This document shows positions 36,428 to 45,505 of a stretch of DNA of 64,000 nucleotides, piece after piece. The position numbers were made by a program, and so were the translations under genes. The notes below the pieces were generated by a model. It was not told the origin of the DNA. It made no database searches and saw only the letters and a list, made by a program, of their open reading frames with translations. The number at the start of each line of letters is the position of its first letter. Positions within the stretch are counted from its first letter, which is position 1. Source of the DNA: an uncultured Myxococcales bacterium (GTDB lineage Bacteria > Myxococcota_A > Polyangia > Polyangiales > Polyangiaceae); contig CALMUT010000148.1 of the NCBI GenBank assembly GCA_937872925.1, forward strand, positions 1-64,000, written 5' to 3'.

Positions 36428-37513
36428 ATGACCGACAAAAAACTCGCCCCCCGTCTGACGCGTCGCGACGCCATCAAAGGCGCCGCCGGCACTGGTGCTG
36501 CGTTGGCGCTCTGTGCCGAGTCCGCTGCGGCCTTGCCGGAGCCCGAGACCCTGGTGGCGAAGCCGCCGGCGGGCTTCGTCCCGATGTCCATTCCGGGCAA
36601 GGTAGTGAAGGTCTCCGCGAAAGGCGATTTCAAGGATGTGATGCAGCCCAACTTGCTCTGGCCCAAAGAGGACGTTGCCAAGCGGCTGGTCGAAAAGGCG
36701 ATGATGGAGTTCACGGGCGCCCCCAATTTGGCGGCTGCCCTTGGCAAGTTCATCCACAAGGACGATCTGGTCGCCATCAAGCCCAACGGCATCGCCGGTC
36801 AGAAGGGCCACACCATGGCCACTAATTTCGAGCTCATCCTGCCCGTCGTTGAGGGCCTGATCGCGCTTGGGGTCCCCGCTGAAAAGATCATGGTATTCGA
36901 GCAGTTCCCGACATTCTTGATGGGGACTCGCGTCGGTGTGCGCAAGTGGAAGCTGCCCGAAGGCGTGCAAACCGGCACCCACAACAACAAGAACCATCCC
37001 ATGCAGGATGTGCGCATCTACCAGGGGATCCCCACGCGCTACGCGAAGCAGTTCTTGGAAGCCACCGCGGTCATCGACATGAGTCAGATCAAGGACCACT
37101 CGATCTGTGGGTACACCGGCTGCCTCAAGAACATCACCCACGGCACCATCAACAATCCCCACGATCACCACGCGCATCAGGCAAGTCCGCAAATTGCCAT
37201 GCTCTACAATCACCCCATCGTGACGAGCCGCGTCCGGCTGCACATCACGGATGGCTTCAAGATGACTTACGACAAAGGGCCGCTGGACAAAGATCCCAGG
37301 ACACGCATCCTGCATGGCGCGGTCTACGTCGCCACGGACCCGGTCGCACAGGACATCGTGGGCTGGAAAGTCGTCGAAGAGGAGCGCAAGAAGCGCAACC
37401 TCAAGACCCTCGCCGAGGTGCGGCGGGAGCCGCGCTACCTGCGCACAGCGGGGGAGCTTGGACTCGGCATTGGGGACGAAAACCAGATCCGGCTCAAGAC
37501 ATTCGAGGTCTGA
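36428..37513 (+). CDS. Tat-exported DUF362 protein
   Basis: The 361-residue product starts with a twin-arginine signal (TRRDAIKGAAGTGAALALC) and then a DUF362-type domain, marked by DDLVAIKPNGIAGQKGHTM, NFELILPVVEGLIALGV, VIDMSQIKDHSICGYTGCLKN and LYVATDPVA-like segments. DUF362 proteins often occur with Fe-S or redox partners, and the Tat signal implies export of a folded, possibly cofactor-bearing protein. The Cys-containing SICGYTGCLKN may be functional. ATG 36428 is preceded by GGAGGA; GTG 36425 is nearly equivalent. A same-frame extension upstream is not coding. Confidence 0.86.
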   Translation: MTDKKLAPRLTRRDAIKGAAGTGAALALCAESAAALPEPETLVAKPPAGFVPMSIPGKVVKVSAKGDFKDVMQPNLLWPKEDVAKRLVEKAMMEFTGAPNLAAALGKFIHKDDLVAIKPNGIAGQKGHTMATNFELILPVVEGLIALGVPAEKIMVFEQFPTFLMGTRVGVRKWKLPEGVQTGTHNNKNHPMQDVRIYQGIPTRYAKQFLEATAVIDMSQIKDHSICGYTGCLKNITHGTINNPHDHHAHQASPQIAMLYNHPIVTSRVRLHITDGFKMTYDKGPLDKDPRTRILHGAVYVATDPVAQDIVGWKVVEEERKKRNLKTLAEVRREPRYLRTAGELGLGIGDENQIRLKTFEV

Positions 37514-37742
37514 TCGAAGCTTTTTTCCAAGAGTACTTGGAGATTGGCCTGTCTGGCGCTACGTTCCGCGCCCTCACAGCCTGCTCGGTATCGTCTGCCT
37601 GCCTGTCTTTCAGCTTGCGGAAAGCCGCTTTCGACTACGGTTCTGTGTGCGCAGCGGCTGCCCGTTGCACCCCGCTTGATGACTACGGCTGCATTCGATT
37701 GGGTTTTGGTTGAAGCCGATTTGACTGAGAGAGACAAGTAAG

Positions 37743-38081
37743 ATGAATACCCGACTTTATGTTGGCAACCTGGCATTCCACACCACTGAGGACGCGCTCA
37801 ATCGCGCTTTCTCGGCATTCGGCGAAGTTCAAGAGGCCACCCTCGTCCTCGATCGCGAGACGGGCCGCTCACGTGGCTTCGCGTTCGTGGCCATGGCAAA
37901 TGCCGAAGACGCACAAAAAGCCATCGCCGAGATGAACGGCGCTGAGCTTGACGGTCGCGCTCTGCGCGTGAACGAAGCTGAAGAGCGTCGCCCACGTGGC
38001 GGCGGCGGCGGCGGTGGTGGCGGCGGTTTCCGTCGCAACGATCGCGGCGGCGGCGGCGGCGGCGGCGGCGGTCGCTGGTAG
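37743..38081 (+). CDS. Glycine-rich RRM RNA-binding protein
   Basis: The 112-residue protein is one RNA-recognition motif plus a glycine-rich tail. RNP2 is LYVGNL (residues 5-10) and RNP1 is RGFAFVAM. The tail has runs of Gly with RRN and RW, typical of bacterial Rbp-type proteins of cyanobacteria and myxobacteria, which are often cold-induced. The gene has a 229-base upstream region. No strong Shine-Dalgarno is seen before ATG 37743. The gene at 38150 follows on the same strand after 68 bases, including a 7-bp hairpin. Confidence 0.93.
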   Translation: MNTRLYVGNLAFHTTEDALNRAFSAFGEVQEATLVLDRETGRSRGFAFVAMANAEDAQKAIAEMNGAELDGRALRVNEAEERRPRGGGGGGGGGGFRRNDRGGGGGGGGGRW

Positions 38082-38101
38082 CAGATGCCGGCTTTCCTGG
38101 T

Positions 38102-38122
38102 GCAGCGGTCTGATGCCGCTGC
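38102..38122 (+). terminator. Weak hairpin after RRM gene
   Basis: GCAGCGG (38102-38108) and CCGCTGC (38116-38122) form a perfect 7-bp stem with a 7-base loop, 20 bases after the RRM gene stop. No T-run follows, so this may be only a 3'-end stabiliser. Confidence 0.3.
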
Positions 38123-38149
38123 GCCTGGGTTAGCCTTCCCGAGATCAAG

Positions 38150-38536
38150 ATGGCGCGTTTTCGAAATCGTCAGTCAGAGGCCCAGCAGCGCAGCGCGGAG
38201 CGGCGTCGACGCGAGGATGAGGCCCCACGCCTGTTGGAAGAAGTCCCCGCACTGAAGTCCCTGTGTCTTCACATTCAGGAACACAGTGCGCACGGACCCA
38301 TCGGCGAGTCCAAGTACGTTCGCCACATTCCTGTAGCCAATGCACCCGCGCTCGTGGAGCTGCCCTGCATGGATAGTTATTGTGAAGACGGTGGCCACGA
38401 CGTGACACGCGAGATATTGCGTGCGCTCGCCTCCGGGCAAACGCACTTCGAGGGCGAAGACTCGTGCCGCGGCCATACTAAGACCGCGGATTGCCGGCGC
38501 GTATTGCATTACACCGCCGACGCGACCTACGCCTGA
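38150..38536 (+). CDS. Small hypothetical protein with conserved-looking Cys/His residues
   Basis: The 128-residue protein begins with a very basic helix (about 1-30: RNRQSEAQQRSAERRRRED). A short domain follows with CLHIQEHSAHG, LPCMDSYCEDGGHDVTREIL, DSCRGHTKTADCRRVLHY: five cysteines and several histidines that could bind a metal. I know no family function. It has no signal peptide. Neighbours are the RRM gene upstream and a response regulator downstream, all on the same strand. Confidence 0.68.
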   Translation: MARFRNRQSEAQQRSAERRRREDEAPRLLEEVPALKSLCLHIQEHSAHGPIGESKYVRHIPVANAPALVELPCMDSYCEDGGHDVTREILRALASGQTHFEGEDSCRGHTKTADCRRVLHYTADATYA

Positions 38537-38624
38537 GGGCAGCAAACGCAGCTGCTTTCCCGTCCCGGCGCGGGCCGGATGACAATGTGGGACGGCTCCC
38601 TTACCCTAGGGGTGGGGCCACCGG

Positions 38625-39347
38625 GTGCAGAGCGACGCCGATCAGTTGAACGTGCTCGTCATCGATGACGATCCGGGAACGCGCGGACTGTTGGTGGATC
38701 TGGTGCTCAGCCGTGGGCACCAAGCCGTGCCTGCGGGCTCCGCAGAAGAAGGCCTGAATCTACTCGTCAACTGGAGCTTTCAGGTCGCGTTTCTCGATCA
38801 GCGACTGCCCGGAATGGAGGGCCTGCTGCTTGGCGAGTATCTGCGGCGCAACAATCCGGACATGACCATCGCGCTCGTCACCGGCGAAGACGACTCTCGC
38901 CTGGTGCGCGTGGCAAAAGATCTGTCGATCCGATTCATCGCAAAGCCCTTCGATGTGCAGTTGATCCACGACGTCTTGGACGAAACCATCAGTGGTGCCA
39001 GGCAACGGGAGGAGCTACGCCGGCAGCAAACGGACGCGGAGTTTGCTCCGGTATTTGCTCCGCATGCCGCGTCCATCGCCGACGCCTACGGGATCCCAGG
39101 TGTTCCAGAGCGCATCGAGAAACGCTTGGCCGAAACCATCAAACGGCGCCTCGCGGATCTCAAGTCCGTTGGGCGCTATACGGAGCAGGGCAGGGTCATC
39201 GCTCTCTCTGGGCTGCTCACCGCGCGCGTGCTGGGTTTAGACTTTCGAAAGCTCTCTGCCTCCGGCACGTCGCTCTTCGCAGAATACGACGAAATCATGC
39301 GTAAGCGGGGTCGGCGCACCGAGTTTGACGAGCCCGCTGACGACTAG
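38625..39347 (+). CDS. Response-regulator protein with receiver domain
   Basis: The 240-residue protein has an N-terminal receiver domain (VLVIDDDPGTRGLLVDLV, the phosphoacceptor in AFLDQRLPGMEG, ALVTGEDDSRL and the Lys in FIAKPFDVQLI). A C-terminal region of about 100 residues is helical and charged (PERIEKRLAETIKRRLADL), with no DNA-binding or enzymatic motif seen, so the output is unclear. The start is GTG 38625. No histidine kinase is next to it, so it is an orphan regulator. Confidence 0.85.
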   Translation: MQSDADQLNVLVIDDDPGTRGLLVDLVLSRGHQAVPAGSAEEGLNLLVNWSFQVAFLDQRLPGMEGLLLGEYLRRNNPDMTIALVTGEDDSRLVRVAKDLSIRFIAKPFDVQLIHDVLDETISGARQREELRRQQTDAEFAPVFAPHAASIADAYGIPGVPERIEKRLAETIKRRLADLKSVGRYTEQGRVIALSGLLTARVLGLDFRKLSASGTSLFAEYDEIMRKRGRRTEFDEPADD

Positions 39348-39436
39348 TGCGGTGTGGCAGAGAATGGGCAGGCCAAGGAGCCGCCCAGATCGTTTGCTGA
39401 GCTCGCGCGTACCACCGGCGCAGGGAGATCAGACTG

Positions 39437-40963
39437 ATGAGAAAGAGCGCGCTTTTGTTGGGGTGCGGGGCAGTACTTGCGCTTGCCGTACCGGTTCATG
39501 GACGCAGCCCAAAGAAGGACGACGATCGCGAAATTCGTCAGCCTTTCGCGCCCAGACCGAAGCTGCGGGCGGCTCCGAGCATGGGCGCCACCCCCGGGGG
39601 AGCGCAGGACATCGATTTTGCAAGGAGTCGCATTCTTGCGGGTGAAGTCCCGCACGAAAAAACCTTCACGCCCGAAGGGCTCTTGAGTCAGCATGACTTG
39701 CCGCTGCCGTCGACGCGCAAGTGTCGCGAGATCCTGTGCCTGTCTGGCGCAGCCACCTCCGCGTCCCTCTTAGCTCAGCCCGAAGTCCGCTACCTTGCGC
39801 AATTGGGTTTCGCTTCGAACCTGGATCCGAAGACTTGGCGGCGCAAACCACTGAACCTCGTGGCCGTCGTCGACAAGAGTGGCAGCATGAGCGGGGACCC
39901 CCTCGAAACCGTGAAAGAGAGTCTGCGCCACATCGCGACGCAGATGACACCCCGAGATCGGCTTGCCATCGTGCTGTACGGGGATCGCAGCCATGTGCAC
40001 CTGGCGCCGACACCTCTTAGCCGTCGCGCTGCGGTGCTGTCGTCGATCGCTCAGATCCAGAGTGCGGGCAGCACCGCCATGGAGGAAGGGCTTCGCGTCG
40101 GCTTCGATCTGGCGCTACGCAGCAAAGCCGGGTTTGCCGGGCTCACGCGGGTGATGCTGTTCACCGACGAGCGCCCCAACGTCGGTCGTACGGACAAGGC
40201 GAGCTTCATGGGCATGGCCCGAGAGGCCAGTCACAAGGGCGTTGGCATGACAACCATCGGCGTCTCCACCCACTTCGGCGCCGAAATGGCCACCGCCGTC
40301 AGCAGCGTGCGCGGTGGCAATCTATTCTTCTTCCCGGATGCGTCGAAAATGAGTGCGCGTTTCGCTCGGGATTTCGACCCCATGGTCACGGAGCTGGCCC
40401 ACGACATGAAGTTGGTGGTCACTCCACGCAAAGGATTCGAACTGGTCGGGCTGTACGGGGTGCCGGGAGAAATGGTCGAGCGCACCAAAAACGGAGGTCT
40501 TTCCATGAAGATCGAGACCATCTTCTTGAGCCGCGACAAGGGTGGCATCTTTTTCGGATTCGCTCCGAAGGCCGGGGCGTTGCCGGCTCCCGCGGGCGCC
40601 ATTGCCGATGCGAAGCTGCAGTATGTGGACACACAGAAGAAGCGCGTGCAGGACAGCGTGGGCTTTCCGCTGACCGCAAGAAGGCTCGCGCCCCTCGGCC
40701 TGGCCCGCGGCGCTCTGTTGATCGACCAAATCACGACCCTCAAGCAAGCGTCCGTGTTGCACGGCCAGAAGAACCAAACCGAGGCAGCGTATCGCCTCGT
40801 GCGCGACTTGCACAAACGCTTCCGCGATACTCGCATATCGGGACTCGACAAGGAGCGTGCGCTGATTCGGAAACTCGACGAAACCTTGACACGCCTCAGC
40901 GGCCACAAGGGCGAAGGCGGCAGGGTGATCGCCCGCGACGCAGTCAGCGGTCTGCCGCACTGA
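39437..40963 (+). CDS. Secreted VWA-domain protein
   Basis: The 508-residue protein has a signal peptide (LLLGCGAVLALAVPVHG) and a von Willebrand A domain (about 135-320). Its MIDAS is intact: DKSGS at 146-150, the Thr in AGSTAMEEGL and the Asp in VMLFTDERPN. A C-terminal beta-rich and helical part follows. It resembles secreted VWA proteins of the Ca-activated channel-like (COG2304) type. A ligand-binding or assembly role outside the cytoplasm is likely. It follows the response-regulator gene after 89 bases on the same strand. Confidence 0.85.
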   Translation: MRKSALLLGCGAVLALAVPVHGRSPKKDDDREIRQPFAPRPKLRAAPSMGATPGGAQDIDFARSRILAGEVPHEKTFTPEGLLSQHDLPLPSTRKCREILCLSGAATSASLLAQPEVRYLAQLGFASNLDPKTWRRKPLNLVAVVDKSGSMSGDPLETVKESLRHIATQMTPRDRLAIVLYGDRSHVHLAPTPLSRRAAVLSSIAQIQSAGSTAMEEGLRVGFDLALRSKAGFAGLTRVMLFTDERPNVGRTDKASFMGMAREASHKGVGMTTIGVSTHFGAEMATAVSSVRGGNLFFFPDASKMSARFARDFDPMVTELAHDMKLVVTPRKGFELVGLYGVPGEMVERTKNGGLSMKIETIFLSRDKGGIFFGFAPKAGALPAPAGAIADAKLQYVDTQKKRVQDSVGFPLTARRLAPLGLARGALLIDQITTLKQASVLHGQKNQTEAAYRLVRDLHKRFRDTRISGLDKERALIRKLDETLTRLSGHKGEGGRVIARDAVSGLPH

Positions 40964-41149
40964 CCGAAACCCATCTGGAGCTGAAGGGGACACGCCGCAA
41001 GTGTGGGCTGAATAGACCCAACCGCTCGGCGCATGTGGCAACGCCCCCTCCAGCGGCGCAGCGCCCTTCAAGCGCCGGCCGCAAGGAGACCGCCTTCTCC
41101 GGCGAGATAGCCGCTTAGGCTAACCCGTCGGGCGCACTATGCTCCCGCG

Positions 41150-42970
41150 GTGCTTGCAGAGAAGATCGGAGTCTTTCGCTACGGGGGCCGCGCGATTCGA
41201 CTGGTGTGGCTAACGAGCAGGGGATTGGCCGTCGCGCTGTTCGTGCTTTCGCTGGTGGGCGGCGTGTTGCCCGCCGCCGTGGCCTGGGTGGGCAAGCTGA
41301 TTGTCGACGCTGTCGTAGACGCGATGGCGCGTGGTTCCGGACTGTCCCTTTCCGAAGTGGCCCTCGGCGTGGGCCGGCCCGCGCTCTACTACGTGGCGCT
41401 CGAGGCGCTCTTGGTTGCGTTGATCGCGGCGAATCAGCGTGCGCTTTCCGTAGTGAGTTCTCTGCTGCGTGCCTTGCTAGGCCAACGCGTCAACGTGATG
41501 ATCTTGGACAAGGCCATGGAGCTCTCGCTCCCGCATTTCGAGGACTCCGAACTCTACGATCGCATGACCCGCGCACGGCGAGAGGCGTCGTCGCGACCTT
41601 TGAGCCTCGTCATGAAAACCTTTGGATTGGTGCAAGCCGGCATTGCCCTGATCAGCTTCGGTGGCCTGTTGCTTGCGTTCTCCGGTCTTGCGGTCTTGAT
41701 TCTGGCGCTCGCTGCGGTTCCAGCGTTCCTGGTTGAAACCCGCTTTTCTGGTGAAGCCTTTCGCCTCTTCAAGTGGCGCACTCCCGAAACGCGTCAACAG
41801 ATGTACTTGGAAACCGTCTTGGCGCGGGAAGACTTTGCCAAGGAGGTGCAGCTCTACGGTCTCGGGCCGCGCCTGCTCTCGCGTTACCAGGAGATCTTCG
41901 AAACGCTCTTTGCTGAAGACCGCAAGCTGACCCTCCGGCGTGGCGGGTGGGGCTACGTGCTGGGGCTGCTCAGCACTCTTTCCTTTTACGGCGCCTACGC
42001 CTGGATTGCGCTCAGTGCCATGGGCGGACGCATCAGCCTGGGCGAAATGACCATGTACCTGCTGGTCTTCAAACAGGGGCAGTCCACTCTCGCATCGGCG
42101 CTCACCGCGCTCGGCGGCATGTACGACGACAACCTCTACCTCTCGAATCTGTACGGCTTCCTGGACGAAACGGTGGCGCCGCAGAGCGGCACGGCGACGG
42201 TGGGCGATCAACCAGGCGACGGTATTCGTTTCGAAGGCGTCGGCTTCACCTATCCCGATGCCGAGCGGCCCGCTGTGAGCGACATCGATCTGCACCTGCG
42301 TCCGGGACAGAAGATGGCGCTCGTCGGCGAAAACGGTTCGGGCAAGACGACGTTGATCAAATTGATGACTCGGCTCTATGAGCCGACTCAAGGACGCATC
42401 ACCCTGGACGGTCTTGAACTCTCCGCCTGGGATCCAACGGCGTTGCGTGCTCGGATCGGCGTCATCTTCCAAGACTTTGCGCGGTATCAAATGACCGTGG
42501 GAGAGAATATCGGCGCCGGCGACGTGCGCGCCTTCGACGACGCTGCGCGCTGGAAAGCCGCAGCGGAAAAGGGCTTGGCAGACCCCTTCATCACGGAACT
42601 ACCCCAAGCCTACGAGACGCAGTTGGGGCGATGGTTCAAGGGCGGACGCGAGCTGTCGATCGGACAGTGGCAGAAGATTGCTCTGTCACGAGCGTTCATG
42701 CGCACCCAGGCAGACATCCTGGTGCTCGACGAGCCCACCGCAAGTATGGACGCGGCAGCAGAAATGCAGATCTTCGAACGCTTCCGCGCGATGACTCAAG
42801 ACCAGATGGCGGTGCTGATTTCCCATCGCTTCTCAACGGTGCGCATGGCCGATCAGATTGTCGTCCTGGGCGGTGGCCGCATTTTGGAACGTGGCAGTCA
42901 CTCCGAGTTGGTGGCGCAAAGCGGCCACTACGCGCACTTGTTCTCGCTGCAAGCTGCGGGCTATCAGTGA
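41150..42970 (+). CDS. ABC transporter, permease fused to ATPase
   Basis: This half-transporter of 606 residues fuses an N-terminal six-helix exporter-type membrane domain (about 20-315) to a nucleotide-binding domain. Walker A is GENGSGKTT (about 393-400). The signature reads LSIGQ at about 502-506 instead of LSGGQ. Walker B is DILVLDE (Asp527, Glu528), with the H-loop His in ISHRFSTV. It may work as a homodimer exporting a lipid, peptide or other small molecule. The start is GTG 41150. The Gly-to-Ile change in the signature is unusual but occurs in some exporters. Neighbours give no clue to the substrate. Confidence 0.9.
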   Translation: MLAEKIGVFRYGGRAIRLVWLTSRGLAVALFVLSLVGGVLPAAVAWVGKLIVDAVVDAMARGSGLSLSEVALGVGRPALYYVALEALLVALIAANQRALSVVSSLLRALLGQRVNVMILDKAMELSLPHFEDSELYDRMTRARREASSRPLSLVMKTFGLVQAGIALISFGGLLLAFSGLAVLILALAAVPAFLVETRFSGEAFRLFKWRTPETRQQMYLETVLAREDFAKEVQLYGLGPRLLSRYQEIFETLFAEDRKLTLRRGGWGYVLGLLSTLSFYGAYAWIALSAMGGRISLGEMTMYLLVFKQGQSTLASALTALGGMYDDNLYLSNLYGFLDETVAPQSGTATVGDQPGDGIRFEGVGFTYPDAERPAVSDIDLHLRPGQKMALVGENGSGKTTLIKLMTRLYEPTQGRITLDGLELSAWDPTALRARIGVIFQDFARYQMTVGENIGAGDVRAFDDAARWKAAAEKGLADPFITELPQAYETQLGRWFKGGRELSIGQWQKIALSRAFMRTQADILVLDEPTASMDAAAEMQIFERFRAMTQDQMAVLISHRFSTVRMADQIVVLGGGRILERGSHSELVAQSGHYAHLFSLQAAGYQ

Positions 42971-43023
42971 TGGGCGCGGCGCGAGCGCGTAAGCGTCATC
43001 CGCGTTACTGCGGAGTCTTCGGC

Positions 43024-43713
43024 TCAATCACACTCGCCGCTCTTGCACACATTCGATCCCGAGCAGTGCGTGCTGCTCAGGCACTCCACGCATAGTCCGA
43101 TGTTGGCGTCGCAGTGCGGAGTGCTGGCGGTGCAGGCGATGCTGCCGCACGCCGGGTAGCACTTGAATCCCGTCGGGTGACAGCCCAAGGACGCGACGCC
43201 ACAGTCGGAACTCGTCACGCATTCTTCACATTCGTTCCGGGTGGGATGGCAATACTTCTTCGAATCATGGCAGTCCGCACCGGTGCGGCACTCGACGCAG
43301 TTTCCTTCCACGCAAAACGGCTCCCCGCCGCCGCAGACCTTGCCTCCGCAACTGCCAAACACGCCGCCGGAGCCGCCGGACGCGCCGGAGCCGCTGGAGC
43401 CGCCGGACGCGCCGGAGCCGCCGGACGCGCCGGAGCCGCCGGAGCCCGATGCGCTGGAGCCGCCGGAGCCGCCGGAGCCGCCCGACGCACCGGCGCTGCC
43501 GCCCGATGCGGCCACGCCGCCGGATGCACCCGACCCGCTCGCTCCCGACGCACCTCCGGTGGCACTCGCGCCCGCAGTCCCGCCGCCACTCCCTGCCGTG
43601 CCGCCGACGGCGCCAGCATCGGGCGAGCCGGCGTTGAACTCGTCGAGGGAGCGCGCCGAGCAAGCGGTGAGCGCCACCACGGTGCCGACGATCAGCCAGG
43701 CCATCAGTCGCAT
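43024..43713 (-). CDS. Cys-rich lipoprotein with Gly/Ser linker
   Basis: The 229-residue protein has a signal peptide with lipobox (VVALTAC), a long Gly/Ser/Ala linker (about 30-130) and a Cys-rich C-terminal region of about 95 residues. In that region pairs such as CVECRTGADC, ECEECVTSSDC and CVECLSSTHC recur, a disulfide-rich pattern common in myxobacterial surface lipoproteins. ATG 43713 or ATG 43704 may be the start; the second has the better-spaced AAGGA. A longer same-strand frame to 44235 is only the reverse of the GntR gene. Confidence 0.8.
   Translation of the reverse strand: MRLMAWLIVGTVVALTACSARSLDEFNAGSPDAGAVGGTAGSGGGTAGASATGGASGASGSGASGGVAASGGSAGASGGSGGSGGSSASGSGGSGASGGSGASGGSSGSGASGGSGGVFGSCGGKVCGGGEPFCVEGNCVECRTGADCHDSKKYCHPTRNECEECVTSSDCGVASLGCHPTGFKCYPACGSIACTASTPHCDANIGLCVECLSSTHCSGSNVCKSGECD
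43363..43505 (+). repeat. GC-rich imperfect tandem repeat coding for Gly/Ser linker
   Basis: Units of the form GCCGGAGCCGCCGGACGC recur with small changes. On the minus strand they encode the Gly/Ser/Ala linker of the Cys-rich lipoprotein. Slippage in this region could change linker length. Confidence 0.7.
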
Positions 43714-43966
43714 CCTTTGAATACTACGCCGGGCTGGGTACCTTGCACACGAAAACCCATGACCCGGTTCTGGGCCGCCGGTTGGAAATGTCTTTGTTCT
43801 GCTCCCCTTGGGTTGGCCGGGTCGTGATGCGGATCGTGTGGACGCGCGCGTCTCCGCGTGGCCGCCCCCCGCCGCATTCCGGCGGGAAGTGGGCGGCCGC
43901 GGCGACAAAGGCCGCGACCCAAAAACACAAATTCGGGAGAAAGCGCAGGCGGCGGGAGCCAGCCCC
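43714..43966. other. Intergenic region, no gene seen
   Basis: This stretch between the divergent lipoprotein and GntR genes (309 bases in all including the operator region) holds the lipoprotein gene's upstream region. No convincing gene, repeat or RNA was seen in it. Confidence 0.5.
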
Positions 43967-44014
43967 TTGACGGGCATCTTTTCGACTGTATATTGAACGC
44001 ATACAGTATACAGT
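43967..44014 (+). promoter_or_regulatory. Promoter and operator of the GntR gene
   Basis: TTGACG (43967-43972) and TATATT (43989-43994) are 16 bases apart and form a good sigma70 promoter. The inverted repeat ACTGTAT (43985-43991) / ATACAGT (44001-44007), with a 9-base spacer, overlaps the -10 box. A second direct copy, ATACAGT, follows at 44008-44014. This is a likely autorepression site for the GntR protein encoded 9 bases downstream. Confidence 0.65.
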
Positions 44015-44022
44015 TGCAGGAA

Positions 44023-44412
44023 ATGCTGGCAATTCAGGTCGATTTTTCGAGTGCGGTCCCGGTCTACCGCCAGATCGCCGACGAGCTTCGGGCGTTGATC
44101 GCCCAAGGACAGCTCGCGGACGGGGCGGAGCTGCCGAGCGTGCGGGACTTGTCCGGCCGCGTCGGCGTCAACCTGAACACCGTCGCGAAGGCTTATCGCA
44201 TCTTGAGCGACGAAGGCGTGGTCGACTTGCGCCACGGCTCCCGCGCCAAGGTGCAGGTCCCGAGCGCGCCCTACCGGCGCAGCGACATGGATGACGTGGA
44301 GCGGCGTTTGGAAGACGTGGTCAGTCGCCTGGTCCTAGCTGGTGCGAGCCGAAAAGAAGTGGAGCGCATGGTCCAGCAAATGCTGGAACGATTTTTCGAC
44401 TGCGCGAAATGA
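44023..44412 (+). CDS. GntR-family repressor, short (YtrA-like) type
   Basis: The 129-residue protein has an N-terminal winged helix of the GntR family (VDFSSAVPVYRQIADELRAL, then ELPSVRDLSGRVGVNLNTVAKAYRILSDEG split across the helix-turn-helix). Only a short helical C-terminal part follows, as in the YtrA subfamily. It lacks the large ligand domains of FadR or HutC types. ATG 44023 follows GCAGGA and directly precedes the conserved N-terminus. The stop is 10 bases from the start of the DUF1648 gene, with GAGGAGG between, so the two form an operon. Its promoter overlaps an inverted repeat, suggesting self-repression. Confidence 0.93.
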   Translation: MLAIQVDFSSAVPVYRQIADELRALIAQGQLADGAELPSVRDLSGRVGVNLNTVAKAYRILSDEGVVDLRHGSRAKVQVPSAPYRRSDMDDVERRLEDVVSRLVLAGASRKEVERMVQQMLERFFDCAK

Positions 44413-44422
44413 GGAGGTCGTC

Positions 44423-45505
44423 ATGGAACACATCGCACGCTTGAGCTTGGCAGCGACGATTCTGATCGTCTGGGCCACGGTGCACCTGATTGCGCGGGCC
44501 GAAGGGCAGCGCGTCTTCTTCATGTATATCGGTCGGGACATCACCGGGCGAGACCGCGCTTGTGCGCGCCGCACTCGGATAGCCAATGCATTCTTTGCCC
44601 TGGGTGGCGTCCTCGTGGCTATGAGTTCCACGAGCGAGGTGCAACTTGCATTGGTAGCGTCTGTGCTGCCGCTGGTGCCGATCGCGTGGATGCTGGTGGA
44701 GTTTACCCTGCTCAGCAGAACCATGCCGAGCCACGTGCCGCCGGCGCGCTACGTGGTGCCCCTAGACGACCCGCCGCCCTGGCATGCGTTTGTCTCGCTT
44801 CCGCTTCAGGCCGCGAACGCCGCGCTCGTCCTGCTCAGTGCCGCGGCATTTTGGCTGCTCAGCGCGTCCTTACCCAGGCGCATTGCCCTGCATTTTGACC
44901 TGCATGGACGGCCCAATCGTTGGGGCAGCCCCGGCGAATTGTGGGTCCTGGGCGGCACCATGCTCTTTGACCTGTTGCTGCTCTGGTTCGTGGTGCTGAT
45001 GGTGACCAAGGAGCGCTGGGCCCTGCCGGCGGATCGCCGGACCGAGTACACGGAGCTGTCGATGCAGCGTCGCACGCTGATCGTGCGCATGGTCGAGTGG
45101 ATCATGCTGGGTATCAATGGCGCCATGGCTGTGATCTGGCTGGGCGTCACCCTGGGTACACTGCGTCCGGCGGTCGTTGGCGTGAGCATTGGGCTCGGTG
45201 TCGCGCTCATGGCAGTGGGCATTATCGGTCCCATGCTGGCGTACATGCGTCGGCTCTCTCGAGTCGGCGACGCCATGCGCGAGCTTGGGGGGTCGGAGGC
45301 CCTTGGCACGCACCCGGACGGCTGGCGCTACGGCGGGTTCGTGTACTACGCGCCCGATGACCCCGCGCTGTTCGTGCCCAAGCAGCGTGGGATCGGGCAA
45401 ACGTTGAACTTCGCTCGCCCGGGCGCTTGGGTCTTCCTGTTCGTGGTGCTTGTGCTGCCGCTAGCTCTGGGGTTGGGGGGCGTGGTCGCTGCCAGCGGGA
45501 AGTGA
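44423..45505 (+). CDS. DUF1648/DUF5808-type membrane protein
   Basis: The 360-residue protein has about eight membrane helices. Residues about 135-180 match DUF1648 (RIALHFDLHGRPNRWG), also found in SdpI-type immunity proteins, and residues about 295-330 match DUF5808 (FVYYAPDDPALFVPKQRGIG). Proteins of this kind often follow a YtrA-like GntR gene, as here, and are thought to protect against or respond to envelope stress; the exact role is unknown. ATG 44423 has a strong GAGGAGG 5 bases upstream. Its last 45 bases overlap the end of the convergent NnrS-like gene. Confidence 0.85.
   Translation: MEHIARLSLAATILIVWATVHLIARAEGQRVFFMYIGRDITGRDRACARRTRIANAFFALGGVLVAMSSTSEVQLALVASVLPLVPIAWMLVEFTLLSRTMPSHVPPARYVVPLDDPPPWHAFVSLPLQAANAALVLLSAAAFWLLSASLPRRIALHFDLHGRPNRWGSPGELWVLGGTMLFDLLLLWFVVLMVTKERWALPADRRTEYTELSMQRRTLIVRMVEWIMLGINGAMAVIWLGVTLGTLRPAVVGVSIGLGVALMAVGIIGPMLAYMRRLSRVGDAMRELGGSEALGTHPDGWRYGGFVYYAPDDPALFVPKQRGIGQTLNFARPGAWVFLFVVLVLPLALGLGGVVAASGK

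Noticed and set aside
43363-43505. CRISPR-like appearance of short GC-rich repeats
   Set aside because: Units are imperfect, contiguous and encode a Gly/Ser linker in frame; there are no unique spacers of uniform size and no cas genes.
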